Shown here in pieces: positions 5,526 through 11,460 of a DNA stretch of 11,460 nucleotides. The notes beneath the pieces were generated by a model. That model was not told where the DNA came from, ran no database searches, and saw only the letters and a list, made by a program, of their open reading frames with translations. Where the stretch lies: assembly GCA_016280525.1 (NCBI GenBank), contig JAEEGW010000226.1, positions 1 through 11,460 on the forward strand, in the 5' to 3' direction. The translations under genes were made by a program, and so were the position numbers. Every line of letters begins with the position of its first letter. Positions within the stretch are counted from its first letter, which is position 1. This DNA is from Clostridiales bacterium (GTDB lineage: Bacteria > Bacillota > Clostridia > Oscillospirales > CAG-272).

Positions 5526-8276
5526 TCAGCGGACTATGAGGACCGCCCTGTATTTTTCTATCTTTACGGCGCTCTGACCGCTTGCCTCCGTGACCGTGCA
5601 GTCGTACGGGTCGTATATATAATACTTTTCGTATCCGTCGCCGAGCGTTACCGTCTTTACGCTGTTCGTTGAATTTGCAAGATATACGACCGTCTTGTTA
5701 TCGTCTTCCCGTTTGTATTCTGATATGAACACGCCGGATTTTATCCTTGCGTGCATAGGCGTGTCGTATTTTTCCGCTATCGCGTTTTTGACGTTTCCGG
5801 TATAAACGCCGACGAGCTTTGATTTAAGCGTGTTGAAACGCGCGGTCTCGTTTACGTTGTCGCACGTTTTCGGCATGCAGTCAAGCCATATTATTTTACC
5901 GCCGGACGCTTCAAAATCAGTTAACTTTTCAAGCGCGTCGCAGCTTATAACGCTGACGGACGGCATGACAATGAGCGAATATTCGCCCGCGCCTATCTTC
6001 ATTTTGCCGCCGGAAACCGTCGATCTTGCAACGCTCTGAGCGTCAAGCACGGTAAAATCGTATCCTGCGCGGAGTATGTCGTAACACGTGTCCTGCATAA
6101 GGCGGTTGATTTTCGCCGCCTCGTCAGAGCCGTTATAGTCAAAGTGCGTCCCCGTCGCCGTATACGCGGCTCTCACCGCGTCCACGGGGTAGAACACGCC
6201 TATCTCGGACGTCGTGTAAGCCGTATCGAGCAGTACGTTTATCCTGCCGACGTAATCCGTGAATTTCTGCAGATCTTTTGCCGGAATGTCGCTGTCGCCG
6301 CATATAACGGTGTAAGTGTTCGCTCCGAAAAGCGACGTCAGCGTCGCGCCGGCTATAGTGTATTTGCCCGGCTCGGCGAAGAACGGCGCGCCCGCGACCG
6401 CGGACGGCGTGAATTCAAGGTGTACCTTCTGCTTGCCCGCGTTCTTCGCCGCGGACGATACGTATTTCAGCCCCATGAAATTGCCTATGTCCGTACCTTT
6501 GCCAAGCAGTCTGTCCGGTTCTATCTGTAAAACGTCGCCGCCCGGTATGCCCATTGCGCCGCACAGCTGCATAAAGTCGCCGCCGTACGTCTCTATCTGC
6601 CTTTGTATGTTTTCCTCAAACAGCAGATGCCCGGAGGACAAAACGCCGTTTTGCTCACACCATTTTGCTATCTGCTCAAAATACGATACGCGGAACAACT
6701 CGGAAACGGTTTGGTAGAAATTGACTCTCACGAGCCTGTCGTGATCCGTATTTCCGGCGTAGAGAGAGTATAAATTCTCTTCAATATCATAGCCGTGCAT
6801 CTCTTTGAATTTCTCCGGCATCCTGTCCGTCCACACCACGTAGTTTTTCATATCGCGGTTTCCGAGCTGCGGCTCGTCCGTAAAGAAAGCCTCAACGTAA
6901 TCAAAGGTGTCGCCCAATTTGTCTTTATATTTTTCGTAAGTCAGATAAAGAAAACGCTTTACCGCGTCGGGATTAAGCAGGTCCACGTCGCGCAGGGTGG
7001 AGAAGTCCGCCGGATCCTCTTTTTTCTGATTCGTAACGCGCCTTGCGTACACGTAAACGGTGTATTTTCCGCTGTTTTTCGCGGCTATACGTTTTCCGTC
7101 CGTCTCAAGCGGGGTAGTTTTGCCGTTTGATACGAGGTCCGCGCCGGCGATCTTTATATAATTATCCGGCAGAGTGTAGTTTATATCGCCGCTGCCCTCA
7201 AGCTTTATAAGCTCGATGCCCGTCGCCTCATATTCGTCGTGATCCTTTAAAACCTGCCCGAACGCTTTGCCGCTCGGCCACTGGTATTCGTCGTAGATCC
7301 ATACGTGAAGACCTATGCCGTGAGATTTGTCAAACGCGTTTTTAAGTATCTCAAACTCTTTGTCGTTCTGCAGATAGTCCTGCGCGAATCTTACGTTTGT
7401 CACAACGCCGCCGTAGCCGTTGTCCTTCAGCTTTGCCGCGGTGAACTCATAAGCGTTGTCAAAGCAGTAAAGCAGTTTTTTGGGCTTGTATTTGCTATCG
7501 GGCGCCGTGAATTCAACGCCTTTGTAATAAGCGGAAAGATCCGGCAGCTCCGTTTGCTTTTCGCCCTTGCTCTTAATGCCCTCAAACGCTTCCGCCTCCT
7601 CTTCCGTTTTGAAAAACGCGTAGGAATAGATTATAAACGTGTCCGTCGTGTTCGCGTTGTTTTCAAACATATCCATCCGCAGATCCGTGTAATTGCCCTC
7701 CACCGGTTTGTCGTCGGCGGCTATGAACAAAACGACGCTTTCCTGCAGATCGAGTATTATTTTCCGCTCGCCCGTGCCGCCGTAAGAGAAGCGGTACGTC
7801 GGATACGACGCGGGGTTGTGTACGCTTTCCGTCTTGTATCTTATATCGCCCTGCATATCGTCGCGGCTCGTGTAAAGAAACATAACGAAATACGGATAGT
7901 CGTCAATGCTGAATTTTCCCTCCGGCAGAGGCAAGGTCATATACGGATCGAAGCAGTACGTCGGATCGGGGTTGTCGCCGGACGGCAGGAAATTGACTTT
8001 CAAACCTGTCCCGACGTATTCCGTCGTAACGTTATACAGATTTGAGCAGGAAAACGCGTTTTTTTCGTCGCTGAAATCCACGTAATAATCCGGCAAAACG
8101 ACCTCTTCCTCAGGCTCTGTCACCTCTTCCGTTGCCGTTTCGGTCTCCGTTTCCGTTTCGGTAACTGCTGCGGCAGTTGTCGCGTCCGTCACGGTCGCGC
8201 TCTCCTCCGGTAACGACGTGCAGGCAACGCATAAGATCGTTAAAATTGACGATATAAAAAGTATTATCTTTTTCAT
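5526..8276 (-). CDS. GH106-like (alpha-L-rhamnosidase-type) secreted lipoprotein
   Basis: A 916-residue predicted lipoprotein. MKKIILFI begins a short signal peptide ending at Cys19 (ILCVAC, an imperfect lipobox with Cys at -3), followed by a Thr/Glu-rich tether to about residue 55. Residues about 57-250 look like a beta-sandwich. Residues about 265-690 resemble the GH106/rhamnosidase-like TIM barrel, with VWIYDEYQWPSGKAFG (325-340), FFTDEPQLG (464-472; Glu468) and VHLEFTP (Glu621) as candidate catalytic or binding acidic sites. About 690-800 (GVFYPVDAVRAAY through GGKIIWLDC) resembles the amidotransferase-like domain seen in several glycosidases, and the rest is beta-rich. GH106 enzymes act on rhamnose-containing glycans; the true substrate here is unknown, and assignment to a GH106-related unclassified group is possible. 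The start at 8276 has AAAGGA upstream and overlaps the radical SAM stop by ATGA; a longer frame from 8297 is less likely. Confidence 0.78.
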   Translation of the reverse strand: MKKIILFISSILTILCVACTSLPEESATVTDATTAAAVTETETETETATEEVTEPEEEVVLPDYYVDFSDEKNAFSCSNLYNVTTEYVGTGLKVNFLPSGDNPDPTYCFDPYMTLPLPEGKFSIDDYPYFVMFLYTSRDDMQGDIRYKTESVHNPASYPTYRFSYGGTGERKIILDLQESVVLFIAADDKPVEGNYTDLRMDMFENNANTTDTFIIYSYAFFKTEEEAEAFEGIKSKGEKQTELPDLSAYYKGVEFTAPDSKYKPKKLLYCFDNAYEFTAAKLKDNGYGGVVTNVRFAQDYLQNDKEFEILKNAFDKSHGIGLHVWIYDEYQWPSGKAFGQVLKDHDEYEATGIELIKLEGSGDINYTLPDNYIKIAGADLVSNGKTTPLETDGKRIAAKNSGKYTVYVYARRVTNQKKEDPADFSTLRDVDLLNPDAVKRFLYLTYEKYKDKLGDTFDYVEAFFTDEPQLGNRDMKNYVVWTDRMPEKFKEMHGYDIEENLYSLYAGNTDHDRLVRVNFYQTVSELFRVSYFEQIAKWCEQNGVLSSGHLLFEENIQRQIETYGGDFMQLCGAMGIPGGDVLQIEPDRLLGKGTDIGNFMGLKYVSSAAKNAGKQKVHLEFTPSAVAGAPFFAEPGKYTIAGATLTSLFGANTYTVICGDSDIPAKDLQKFTDYVGRINVLLDTAYTTSEIGVFYPVDAVRAAYTATGTHFDYNGSDEAAKINRLMQDTCYDILRAGYDFTVLDAQSVARSTVSGGKMKIGAGEYSLIVMPSVSVISCDALEKLTDFEASGGKIIWLDCMPKTCDNVNETARFNTLKSKLVGVYTGNVKNAIAEKYDTPMHARIKSGVFISEYKREDDNKTVVYLANSTNSVKTVTLGDGYEKYYIYDPYDCTVTEASGQSAVKIEKYRAVLIVR
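8136..8162 (-). repeat. Hexanucleotide repeat encoding a Thr-Glu tether
   Basis: On the minus strand the unit GAAACG or near copies (GAGACC) is repeated four times in tandem, encoding (Glu-Thr)n just after the lipidated cysteine of the GH106-like lipoprotein. Loss or gain of a unit keeps the frame, so slippage would change tether length only. The plus-strand lipoprotein has a similar Thr/Glu-rich segment but without a tight DNA repeat. Confidence 0.75.
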
Positions 8277-9217
8277 TTGAATTCCTTTCCCTGCCACAGA
8301 TCGTTATTTGCCATATATTTGTCTATCTCGTTTAACACTACTACCTTTTTGCGCGTCCATTCGGGAGCTATAAGCTCGGAGAGCGGCGCGTCCCCGGTCA
8401 GCCTGCCTATGACCGTCTTTTGCGGCAGGTACGTAAGCTGCTTTGCCGTTATGCTCACGTATTCCTCCCGCGACAGAAGCGGAAGCTCACCGTCCTCATA
8501 CATCCGCGCGGCTTTAGTGCCGGGCACTATATAAAGCATATGTATCTTCACCATATCCGGCAGAAGAGAAGCGACGAATTTCGCCGTATCGATCATTTGC
8601 TCTTCGTCCTCACCCGGCAGTCCGTTTATTATGTGCACGCACCGTCTGACGCCGGTTTTTTCCAAAGCTTCGCAGCCTTTTACGAATTCCTCCGTTTTCA
8701 TACAGCGGTTTATCAGCGCCGCCGTTTGATCGGACGAAGTCTGTAAACCGAGTTCAACGTAAACGTCGGTCTTTGTATTCAGTTCCGTCAGTATTTCAAG
8801 TATTTTTTCGTCAAGCGCGTCCGCGCGCGTGGCGATGCTGATGCCCACCGCGCCGGGATACGCCGCGGCTTCCTCGTATTTCCGCTTTAAAAACTCCGGG
8901 TCGCCGTACGTGTTCGTGTGCGCCTGAAAGTACGGGATGTAACCCGTCTCCCCCCACTTGCCTTTTATCATCTCCGCAGCTTTGTCAAGCTGCTCCGTCA
9001 CGGATAAGGAGGACGGCGCGGCAAAATCCCCCGCGCCTCTTGCGGAGCAGTATATACAGCCGCCAAAGCCTTTTGTCCCGTCTATGTTCGGACAGGTGCA
9101 GCCTATGTCCACGGGCAGTTTTGCACATTTTTTGCCGTATGTCCGCCGCATAAAATATTCAAACGTTTGATACCGTTTGTTCGTATCGGAGTACGGATAC
9201 GGGTTTTGTTTTTTCAT
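8273..9217 (-). CDS. Radical SAM protein of the YhcC/YtqA (TIGR01212-like) family
   Basis: A complete 314-residue cytoplasmic iron-sulfur enzyme. The cluster region GCTCPNIDGTKGFGGCIYC has the widely spaced cysteine motif peculiar to this family, not the plain CxxxCxxC. Family landmarks follow in order: YFQAHTNTY, GISIATRADAL, VYVELGLQTSSDQT, HIINGLPGE, VKIHMLYIVPGT and a conserved tail ending near LNEIDKYM. The Bacillus YtqA subgroup (MnmL) has been linked to making the tRNA wobble base mnm5s2U together with a methylase encoded next to it. No methylase gene is adjacent here, so that role is only a candidate. The start at 9217 (MKKQNPYPYSDTNKRY) matches the family N-terminus; the frame extends to 9346 but that would cross both divergent promoters. 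There is no Shine-Dalgarno, and the -10 box lies 6 bases from the ATG. The stop overlaps the lipoprotein start as ATGA. Confidence 0.93.
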   Translation of the reverse strand: MKKQNPYPYSDTNKRYQTFEYFMRRTYGKKCAKLPVDIGCTCPNIDGTKGFGGCIYCSARGAGDFAAPSSLSVTEQLDKAAEMIKGKWGETGYIPYFQAHTNTYGDPEFLKRKYEEAAAYPGAVGISIATRADALDEKILEILTELNTKTDVYVELGLQTSSDQTAALINRCMKTEEFVKGCEALEKTGVRRCVHIINGLPGEDEEQMIDTAKFVASLLPDMVKIHMLYIVPGTKAARMYEDGELPLLSREEYVSITAKQLTYLPQKTVIGRLTGDAPLSELIAPEWTRKKVVVLNEIDKYMANNDLWQGKEFK

Positions 9218-9252
9218 AGTTATATAATAGCAAAAGAATTGCACAAAGTCAA
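9218..9252 (-). promoter_or_regulatory. Promoter of the radical SAM gene, predicted leaderless
   Basis: The minus strand shows TTGACT (9247-9252), a 17-base spacer (9230-9246) and TATTAT (9224-9229). Exactly six bases, ATAACT, separate the -10 box from the ATG at 9217, so the first transcribed base should be the A of the start codon. It probably drives the radical SAM, GH106-like and RpiB-like genes. The spacer contains a weak inverted pair GCAA-N5-TTGC (9230-9242) that may be chance. Confidence 0.82.
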
Positions 9253-9255
9253 TAC

Positions 9256-9284
9256 TTGACAAGTTTAAATTTGTATGATAAAAT
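9256..9284 (+). promoter_or_regulatory. Promoter of the GH99/WbsX-like lipoprotein gene
   Basis: TTGACA (9256-9261), a 17-base spacer and TAAAAT (9279-9284), with TG one base before the -10 box (extended -10). Predicted transcription start is near 9291, giving a leader of about 31 bases that contains AAGGAC (9311-9316) ahead of the ATG at 9322. Its -35 box is 3 bases from that of the opposing promoter. Confidence 0.85.
9260..9273. promoter_or_regulatory. Imperfect 14-base palindrome in the plus-strand promoter spacer, possible operator
   Basis: CAAGTTTAAATTTG pairs at six of seven positions about a TTTAAA centre and lies between the -35 and -10 boxes of the plus-strand promoter. A repressor bound there would block that promoter. 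AT-rich sequence makes chance palindromes common, so confidence is low. Confidence 0.3.
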
Positions 9285-9321
9285 TTAACCGATACGAATA
9301 TTTGTAATAAAAGGACGAAAA

Positions 9322-11298
9322 ATGAAAAAATACGGATTTTTAGCACTTGTTTTGTGCTTTTTGATGATCATTCCGGCGCTCTCCGCCTGCGCGGACAAGC
9401 CTGCCGAAACGGCGGAAAACACGACGGTTGCCGTGACCGAGCCGGAGACGACCGAGGAGGTAACGGAGGCAGAGACGTACGACCCCGCGCTTGATAACAG
9501 CGAGATACAAAAGGACGAGGACGGAAACGTTACAGATATAAAAACGGTCGACGCAAGCCTTCTTGTCGGTACAGACGGGCTCGGCAGAACGCTTCTGACA
9601 AATGAAGACGTAGGCGACGTGCGCGAAAACAAGACCGTCGGCATTTTCTACTCCCCGTGGCACGGAACTTTTGCGGAGAGCGTCCAGGCGTACAACAACC
9701 AGGAGATACTCGACAAATATCCGGATATAGATATAAACAATTACAGAGATTCCCGCTGGGGAACGGCGAACTATCATTTCTGGAACGAGCCGATATACGG
9801 CTATTACAGCGGAAACGACGAATGGGTCCTGCGTCACCAGGCGGAGCTGTTAGCGGACGCCGGGGTCGACTGCGTTATATGCGACAACACCAACGGCGCG
9901 TTCACGTGGCTTCAGACCGCAAAGAAGATGATGAAAGTCTTCCACGAGGCAAGAGTTGACGGCGTCAAGGCGCCAACCGTTACGTTCATGCTGCCGTTCG
10001 GTCCGACGGACGGCGCGAGAACGCAGCTCGTGGAGCTTTATAAAAACATATACAAAGCCGAATGGTACCCGGATTCGTGGACCATGTGGGACGGCAAGCC
10101 TCTTATGATAGCGTACAGATCGTGCCTTGACCGCAAGGACGAGACGCAGAAGGAAATATATAAATATTTCACTTACAGAGAGGGATTCCCGGACTATACC
10201 GCAAAGCAGTCAGGCGCGAACCAGTGGGGCTGGCTGTCCGTTTATCCTCAGGCGACCTTCAAGGAAAAAATGAGAGATACGGAAATAGAGGAGATCACCG
10301 TCGGCGTCGCGCAGAACCACAACTGGAAAACGCACAAGCTCACCGCCATGAACGGCAAAAACGTCACGGACAGAACGTATACGTCAAACGGATACGACAC
10401 ACGCGAGGACGCCGTGCTTTACGGCGCGAACTTCGCGGAGCAGTTCGAATACGCGCTTGAAGTCGACCCGAAATTCATATTCATAACCGGATGGAACGAG
10501 TGGGTCGCCATAAGGCAGGAGAGCTGGCCGCCGGCAAACAGCGGCAACACGCCTATAGAAAACGCTTTCGCAGACCAGTTTGACGATCTGCGCAGCCGCG
10601 ACATAGAGCCGACTAAAGGTAAGCTCAAAGACCATTATTACTACCAGATGGTCAACTTCATAAGAAGATACAAGGGCGTAAACAAACTGCCGGAAGCGTC
10701 TTCCGAAAAAACGGTCGATATTTACGGCGGCTTCGGCCAGTGGGCGGACGTTCTGCCGGAATACAATTCATACCCCGGCAACACGGGCAAACGCTCCGCT
10801 TTGGGTTATTACAAAGCCGGCTCGGGTGAAAGATATAAATATAAGGACGAATCCGGCAGAAACGATATATACGACGCAAAAGTCGCCCGCGATAAGGATA
10901 ACGTTTATTTCATGGTCCGCTGCGTGGATAATATAACGCCGTACACGGACGAAAACTGGATGAGACTTTATATAGACGCGGGTGCGGGCGAAAAGAGCTG
11001 GGAGACGTATGAATTTGTTCTCAATAAAACCTCGCCGTCGGACGAAAAGACCGCGATACTTGAAGCGTTCACCGGAAACGGATTTGATACGGAGAAGGTC
11101 GGAGAGGTCGAATACAGCGCCAAAGGAAACGTGCTTACGGTAAAAATACCGCGCGGCATGCTCGGGCTCGGCGACGGCGGATTCACGCTCGACTTCAAAT
11201 GGGCGGACAACTCCGCGGACGGCGATATAATGGACTTCTACACTCTGGGCGACGCCGCCCCGGGCGGAAGATTCAAATTCAGATATACGGCAAATTAA
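9322..11298 (+). CDS. Lipoprotein with GH99/WbsX-like (GH71/99-type) domain and CBM9-like C-terminal domain
   Basis: A 658-residue lipoprotein. The signal peptide ends in a clear lipobox, LSAC, with Cys23, followed by a Thr/Glu-rich tether (about 24-55). Residues about 85-450 form a probable TIM barrel: TVGIFYSPWHG at its start, YFHWNEPIYGYY-like text read here as YHFWNEPIYGYY, LLADAGVDCVICDNTNG in the middle, and TGWNEWVA (Gly390-Trp394) near the end. GWNEW is the hallmark of GH99-like/WbsX and related barrels, and this overall pattern matches proteins often annotated as GH71/99-like. Residues about 460-655 look like a CBM9-type carbohydrate-binding domain, with an MRLYIDAG strand and the closing DFKWADNSADGDIMDFYTLGDAAPGGRF-type ending. 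It is expected on the cell surface, binding and possibly cleaving a glycan; substrate unknown. AAGGAC lies 6 bases before the ATG, and the promoter is at 9256-9284. No terminator follows the stop. Confidence 0.85.
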   Translation: MKKYGFLALVLCFLMIIPALSACADKPAETAENTTVAVTEPETTEEVTEAETYDPALDNSEIQKDEDGNVTDIKTVDASLLVGTDGLGRTLLTNEDVGDVRENKTVGIFYSPWHGTFAESVQAYNNQEILDKYPDIDINNYRDSRWGTANYHFWNEPIYGYYSGNDEWVLRHQAELLADAGVDCVICDNTNGAFTWLQTAKKMMKVFHEARVDGVKAPTVTFMLPFGPTDGARTQLVELYKNIYKAEWYPDSWTMWDGKPLMIAYRSCLDRKDETQKEIYKYFTYREGFPDYTAKQSGANQWGWLSVYPQATFKEKMRDTEIEEITVGVAQNHNWKTHKLTAMNGKNVTDRTYTSNGYDTREDAVLYGANFAEQFEYALEVDPKFIFITGWNEWVAIRQESWPPANSGNTPIENAFADQFDDLRSRDIEPTKGKLKDHYYYQMVNFIRRYKGVNKLPEASSEKTVDIYGGFGQWADVLPEYNSYPGNTGKRSALGYYKAGSGERYKYKDESGRNDIYDAKVARDKDNVYFMVRCVDNITPYTDENWMRLYIDAGAGEKSWETYEFVLNKTSPSDEKTAILEAFTGNGFDTEKVGEVEYSAKGNVLTVKIPRGMLGLGDGGFTLDFKWADNSADGDIMDFYTLGDAAPGGRFKFRYTAN

Positions 11299-11355
11299 AT
11301 ATTTTACAAAAAGAAACGAGGAAAAACTATTGATAAAGAAAAGAGGTGACCGGTG

Positions 11356-11460
11356 ATGGGCGTACCGGAGATCGTTGCGGGAAGCGCCGTTTACGTTCTT
11401 ATCGCCTTAGGCGTTTTACTGGTCTGGCAGCTTATCGAAAACATAGGTAAACTGAGATGC
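11356..11460 (+). CDS. Small membrane protein, N-terminal 35 codons only, function unknown
   Basis: The frame is open from ATG at 11356 to the window end (35 codons, no stop). It begins MGVPEIVAGSAVYVLIALG and continues through a hydrophobic stretch (residues about 6-25) into QLIENIGKLRC, which predicts a single N-terminal membrane segment. AAGAGGTGA (11341-11349) is a good Shine-Dalgarno; GTG at 11353 in the same frame is an alternative start. The gene lies 57 bases after the lipoprotein stop, with no visible terminator, so it may be cotranscribed. I do not recognise the family. Confidence 0.7.
   Translation, partial: MGVPEIVAGSAVYVLIALGVLLVWQLIENIGKLRC

Noticed and set aside
7305..8045. 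246-residue plus-strand open frame
   Set aside because: It is antisense to the GH106-like gene and is rich in Arg, Val and Phe with no recognisable motif, typical of a shadow frame in this codon-biased DNA.
8277..8297. Start of the GH106-like lipoprotein at 8297
   Set aside because: The signal peptide and Shine-Dalgarno both point to 8276, where the start also overlaps the upstream stop as ATGA.
9230..9242. Inverted pair GCAA-N5-TTGC in the leftward promoter spacer
   Set aside because: Four-base arms are too short to separate from chance in a single sequence.
9218..9346. 43-residue hydrophobic extension of the radical SAM protein from an ATG at 9346
   Set aside because: The extension crosses both divergent promoters and the start of the plus-strand gene, and the known family N-terminus begins at 9217.
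9285..9837. Two minus-strand open frames opposite the start of the plus-strand lipoprotein gene
   Set aside because: They are antisense to a well-supported coding region and lack Shine-Dalgarno sites or motifs.
11299..11355. Terminator or promoter between the lipoprotein gene and the last gene
   Set aside because: No GC-rich hairpin with a T run is present, and the TTTACA-like box has no acceptable -10 at 16-18 bases.
1..11460. CRISPR array, tRNA, transposon, phage or defence system
   Set aside because: The window is almost entirely filled by recognised metabolic and surface genes; no direct-repeat array, terminal inverted repeats, transposase or nuclease motifs were seen.

Overview
The window reads as chromosomal DNA from an anaerobic, polysaccharide-using Firmicute, probably an uncultured gut Clostridia lineage. 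Supporting signs are a BspA-type leucine-rich-repeat protein ending in a type I dockerin, two secreted glycosidase-like lipoproteins with Thr/Glu-rich tethers, AGGAG-type ribosome-binding sites on several genes, sigma-A-like promoters, and mid-range GC with heavy GCG, ACG and ATA codon use. The taxonomic placement is inference; there is no rRNA or other marker gene.

Layout: a 104-base divergent promoter region (9218-9321) splits the window. Leftwards on the minus strand lie eight closely packed genes. These are a YhcC/YtqA-type (TIGR01212-like) radical SAM enzyme (9217-8273), a 916-residue GH106-like lipoprotein (8276-5526), an RpiB/LacA/LacB-type sugar-phosphate isomerase homologue (5487-4909), and, after a second promoter, an LRR-dockerin secreted protein (4846-3851), a xylose-isomerase-like TIM-barrel protein (3823-2969), a Gfo/Idh/MocA oxidoreductase (2965-1907), proB (1910-1140) and proA (1143 to beyond the left edge). 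Rightwards on the plus strand lie a 658-residue lipoprotein with a GH99/WbsX-like barrel and a CBM9-like C-terminal domain (9322-11298), then the first 35 codons of a small membrane protein cut by the right edge.

How the genes fit together: the two lipoproteins and the dockerin protein would act outside the cell on glycans or surfaces. The RpiB-like protein, the TIM-barrel protein and the Gfo/Idh enzyme look like cytoplasmic steps acting on the released sugars. ProB and ProA carry out the first two committed steps of proline synthesis, and proB is joined to the sugar oxidoreductase gene by an ATGA overlap, so the proline genes appear to be the tail of a sugar-related operon. The radical SAM gene (probably tRNA-related housekeeping) is likewise joined by ATGA to the glycosidase-like lipoprotein gene.

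The most notable signals are regulatory. Both minus-strand promoters place the -10 box 6-7 bases before the start codon, which predicts leaderless mRNAs, while neighbouring genes carry ordinary Shine-Dalgarno sites. At the divergent region the two -35 boxes are only 3 bases apart. I saw no tRNA, rRNA, CRISPR, insertion sequence, convincing terminator or defence-type system, and no gene-free stretch exceeds about 105 bases.
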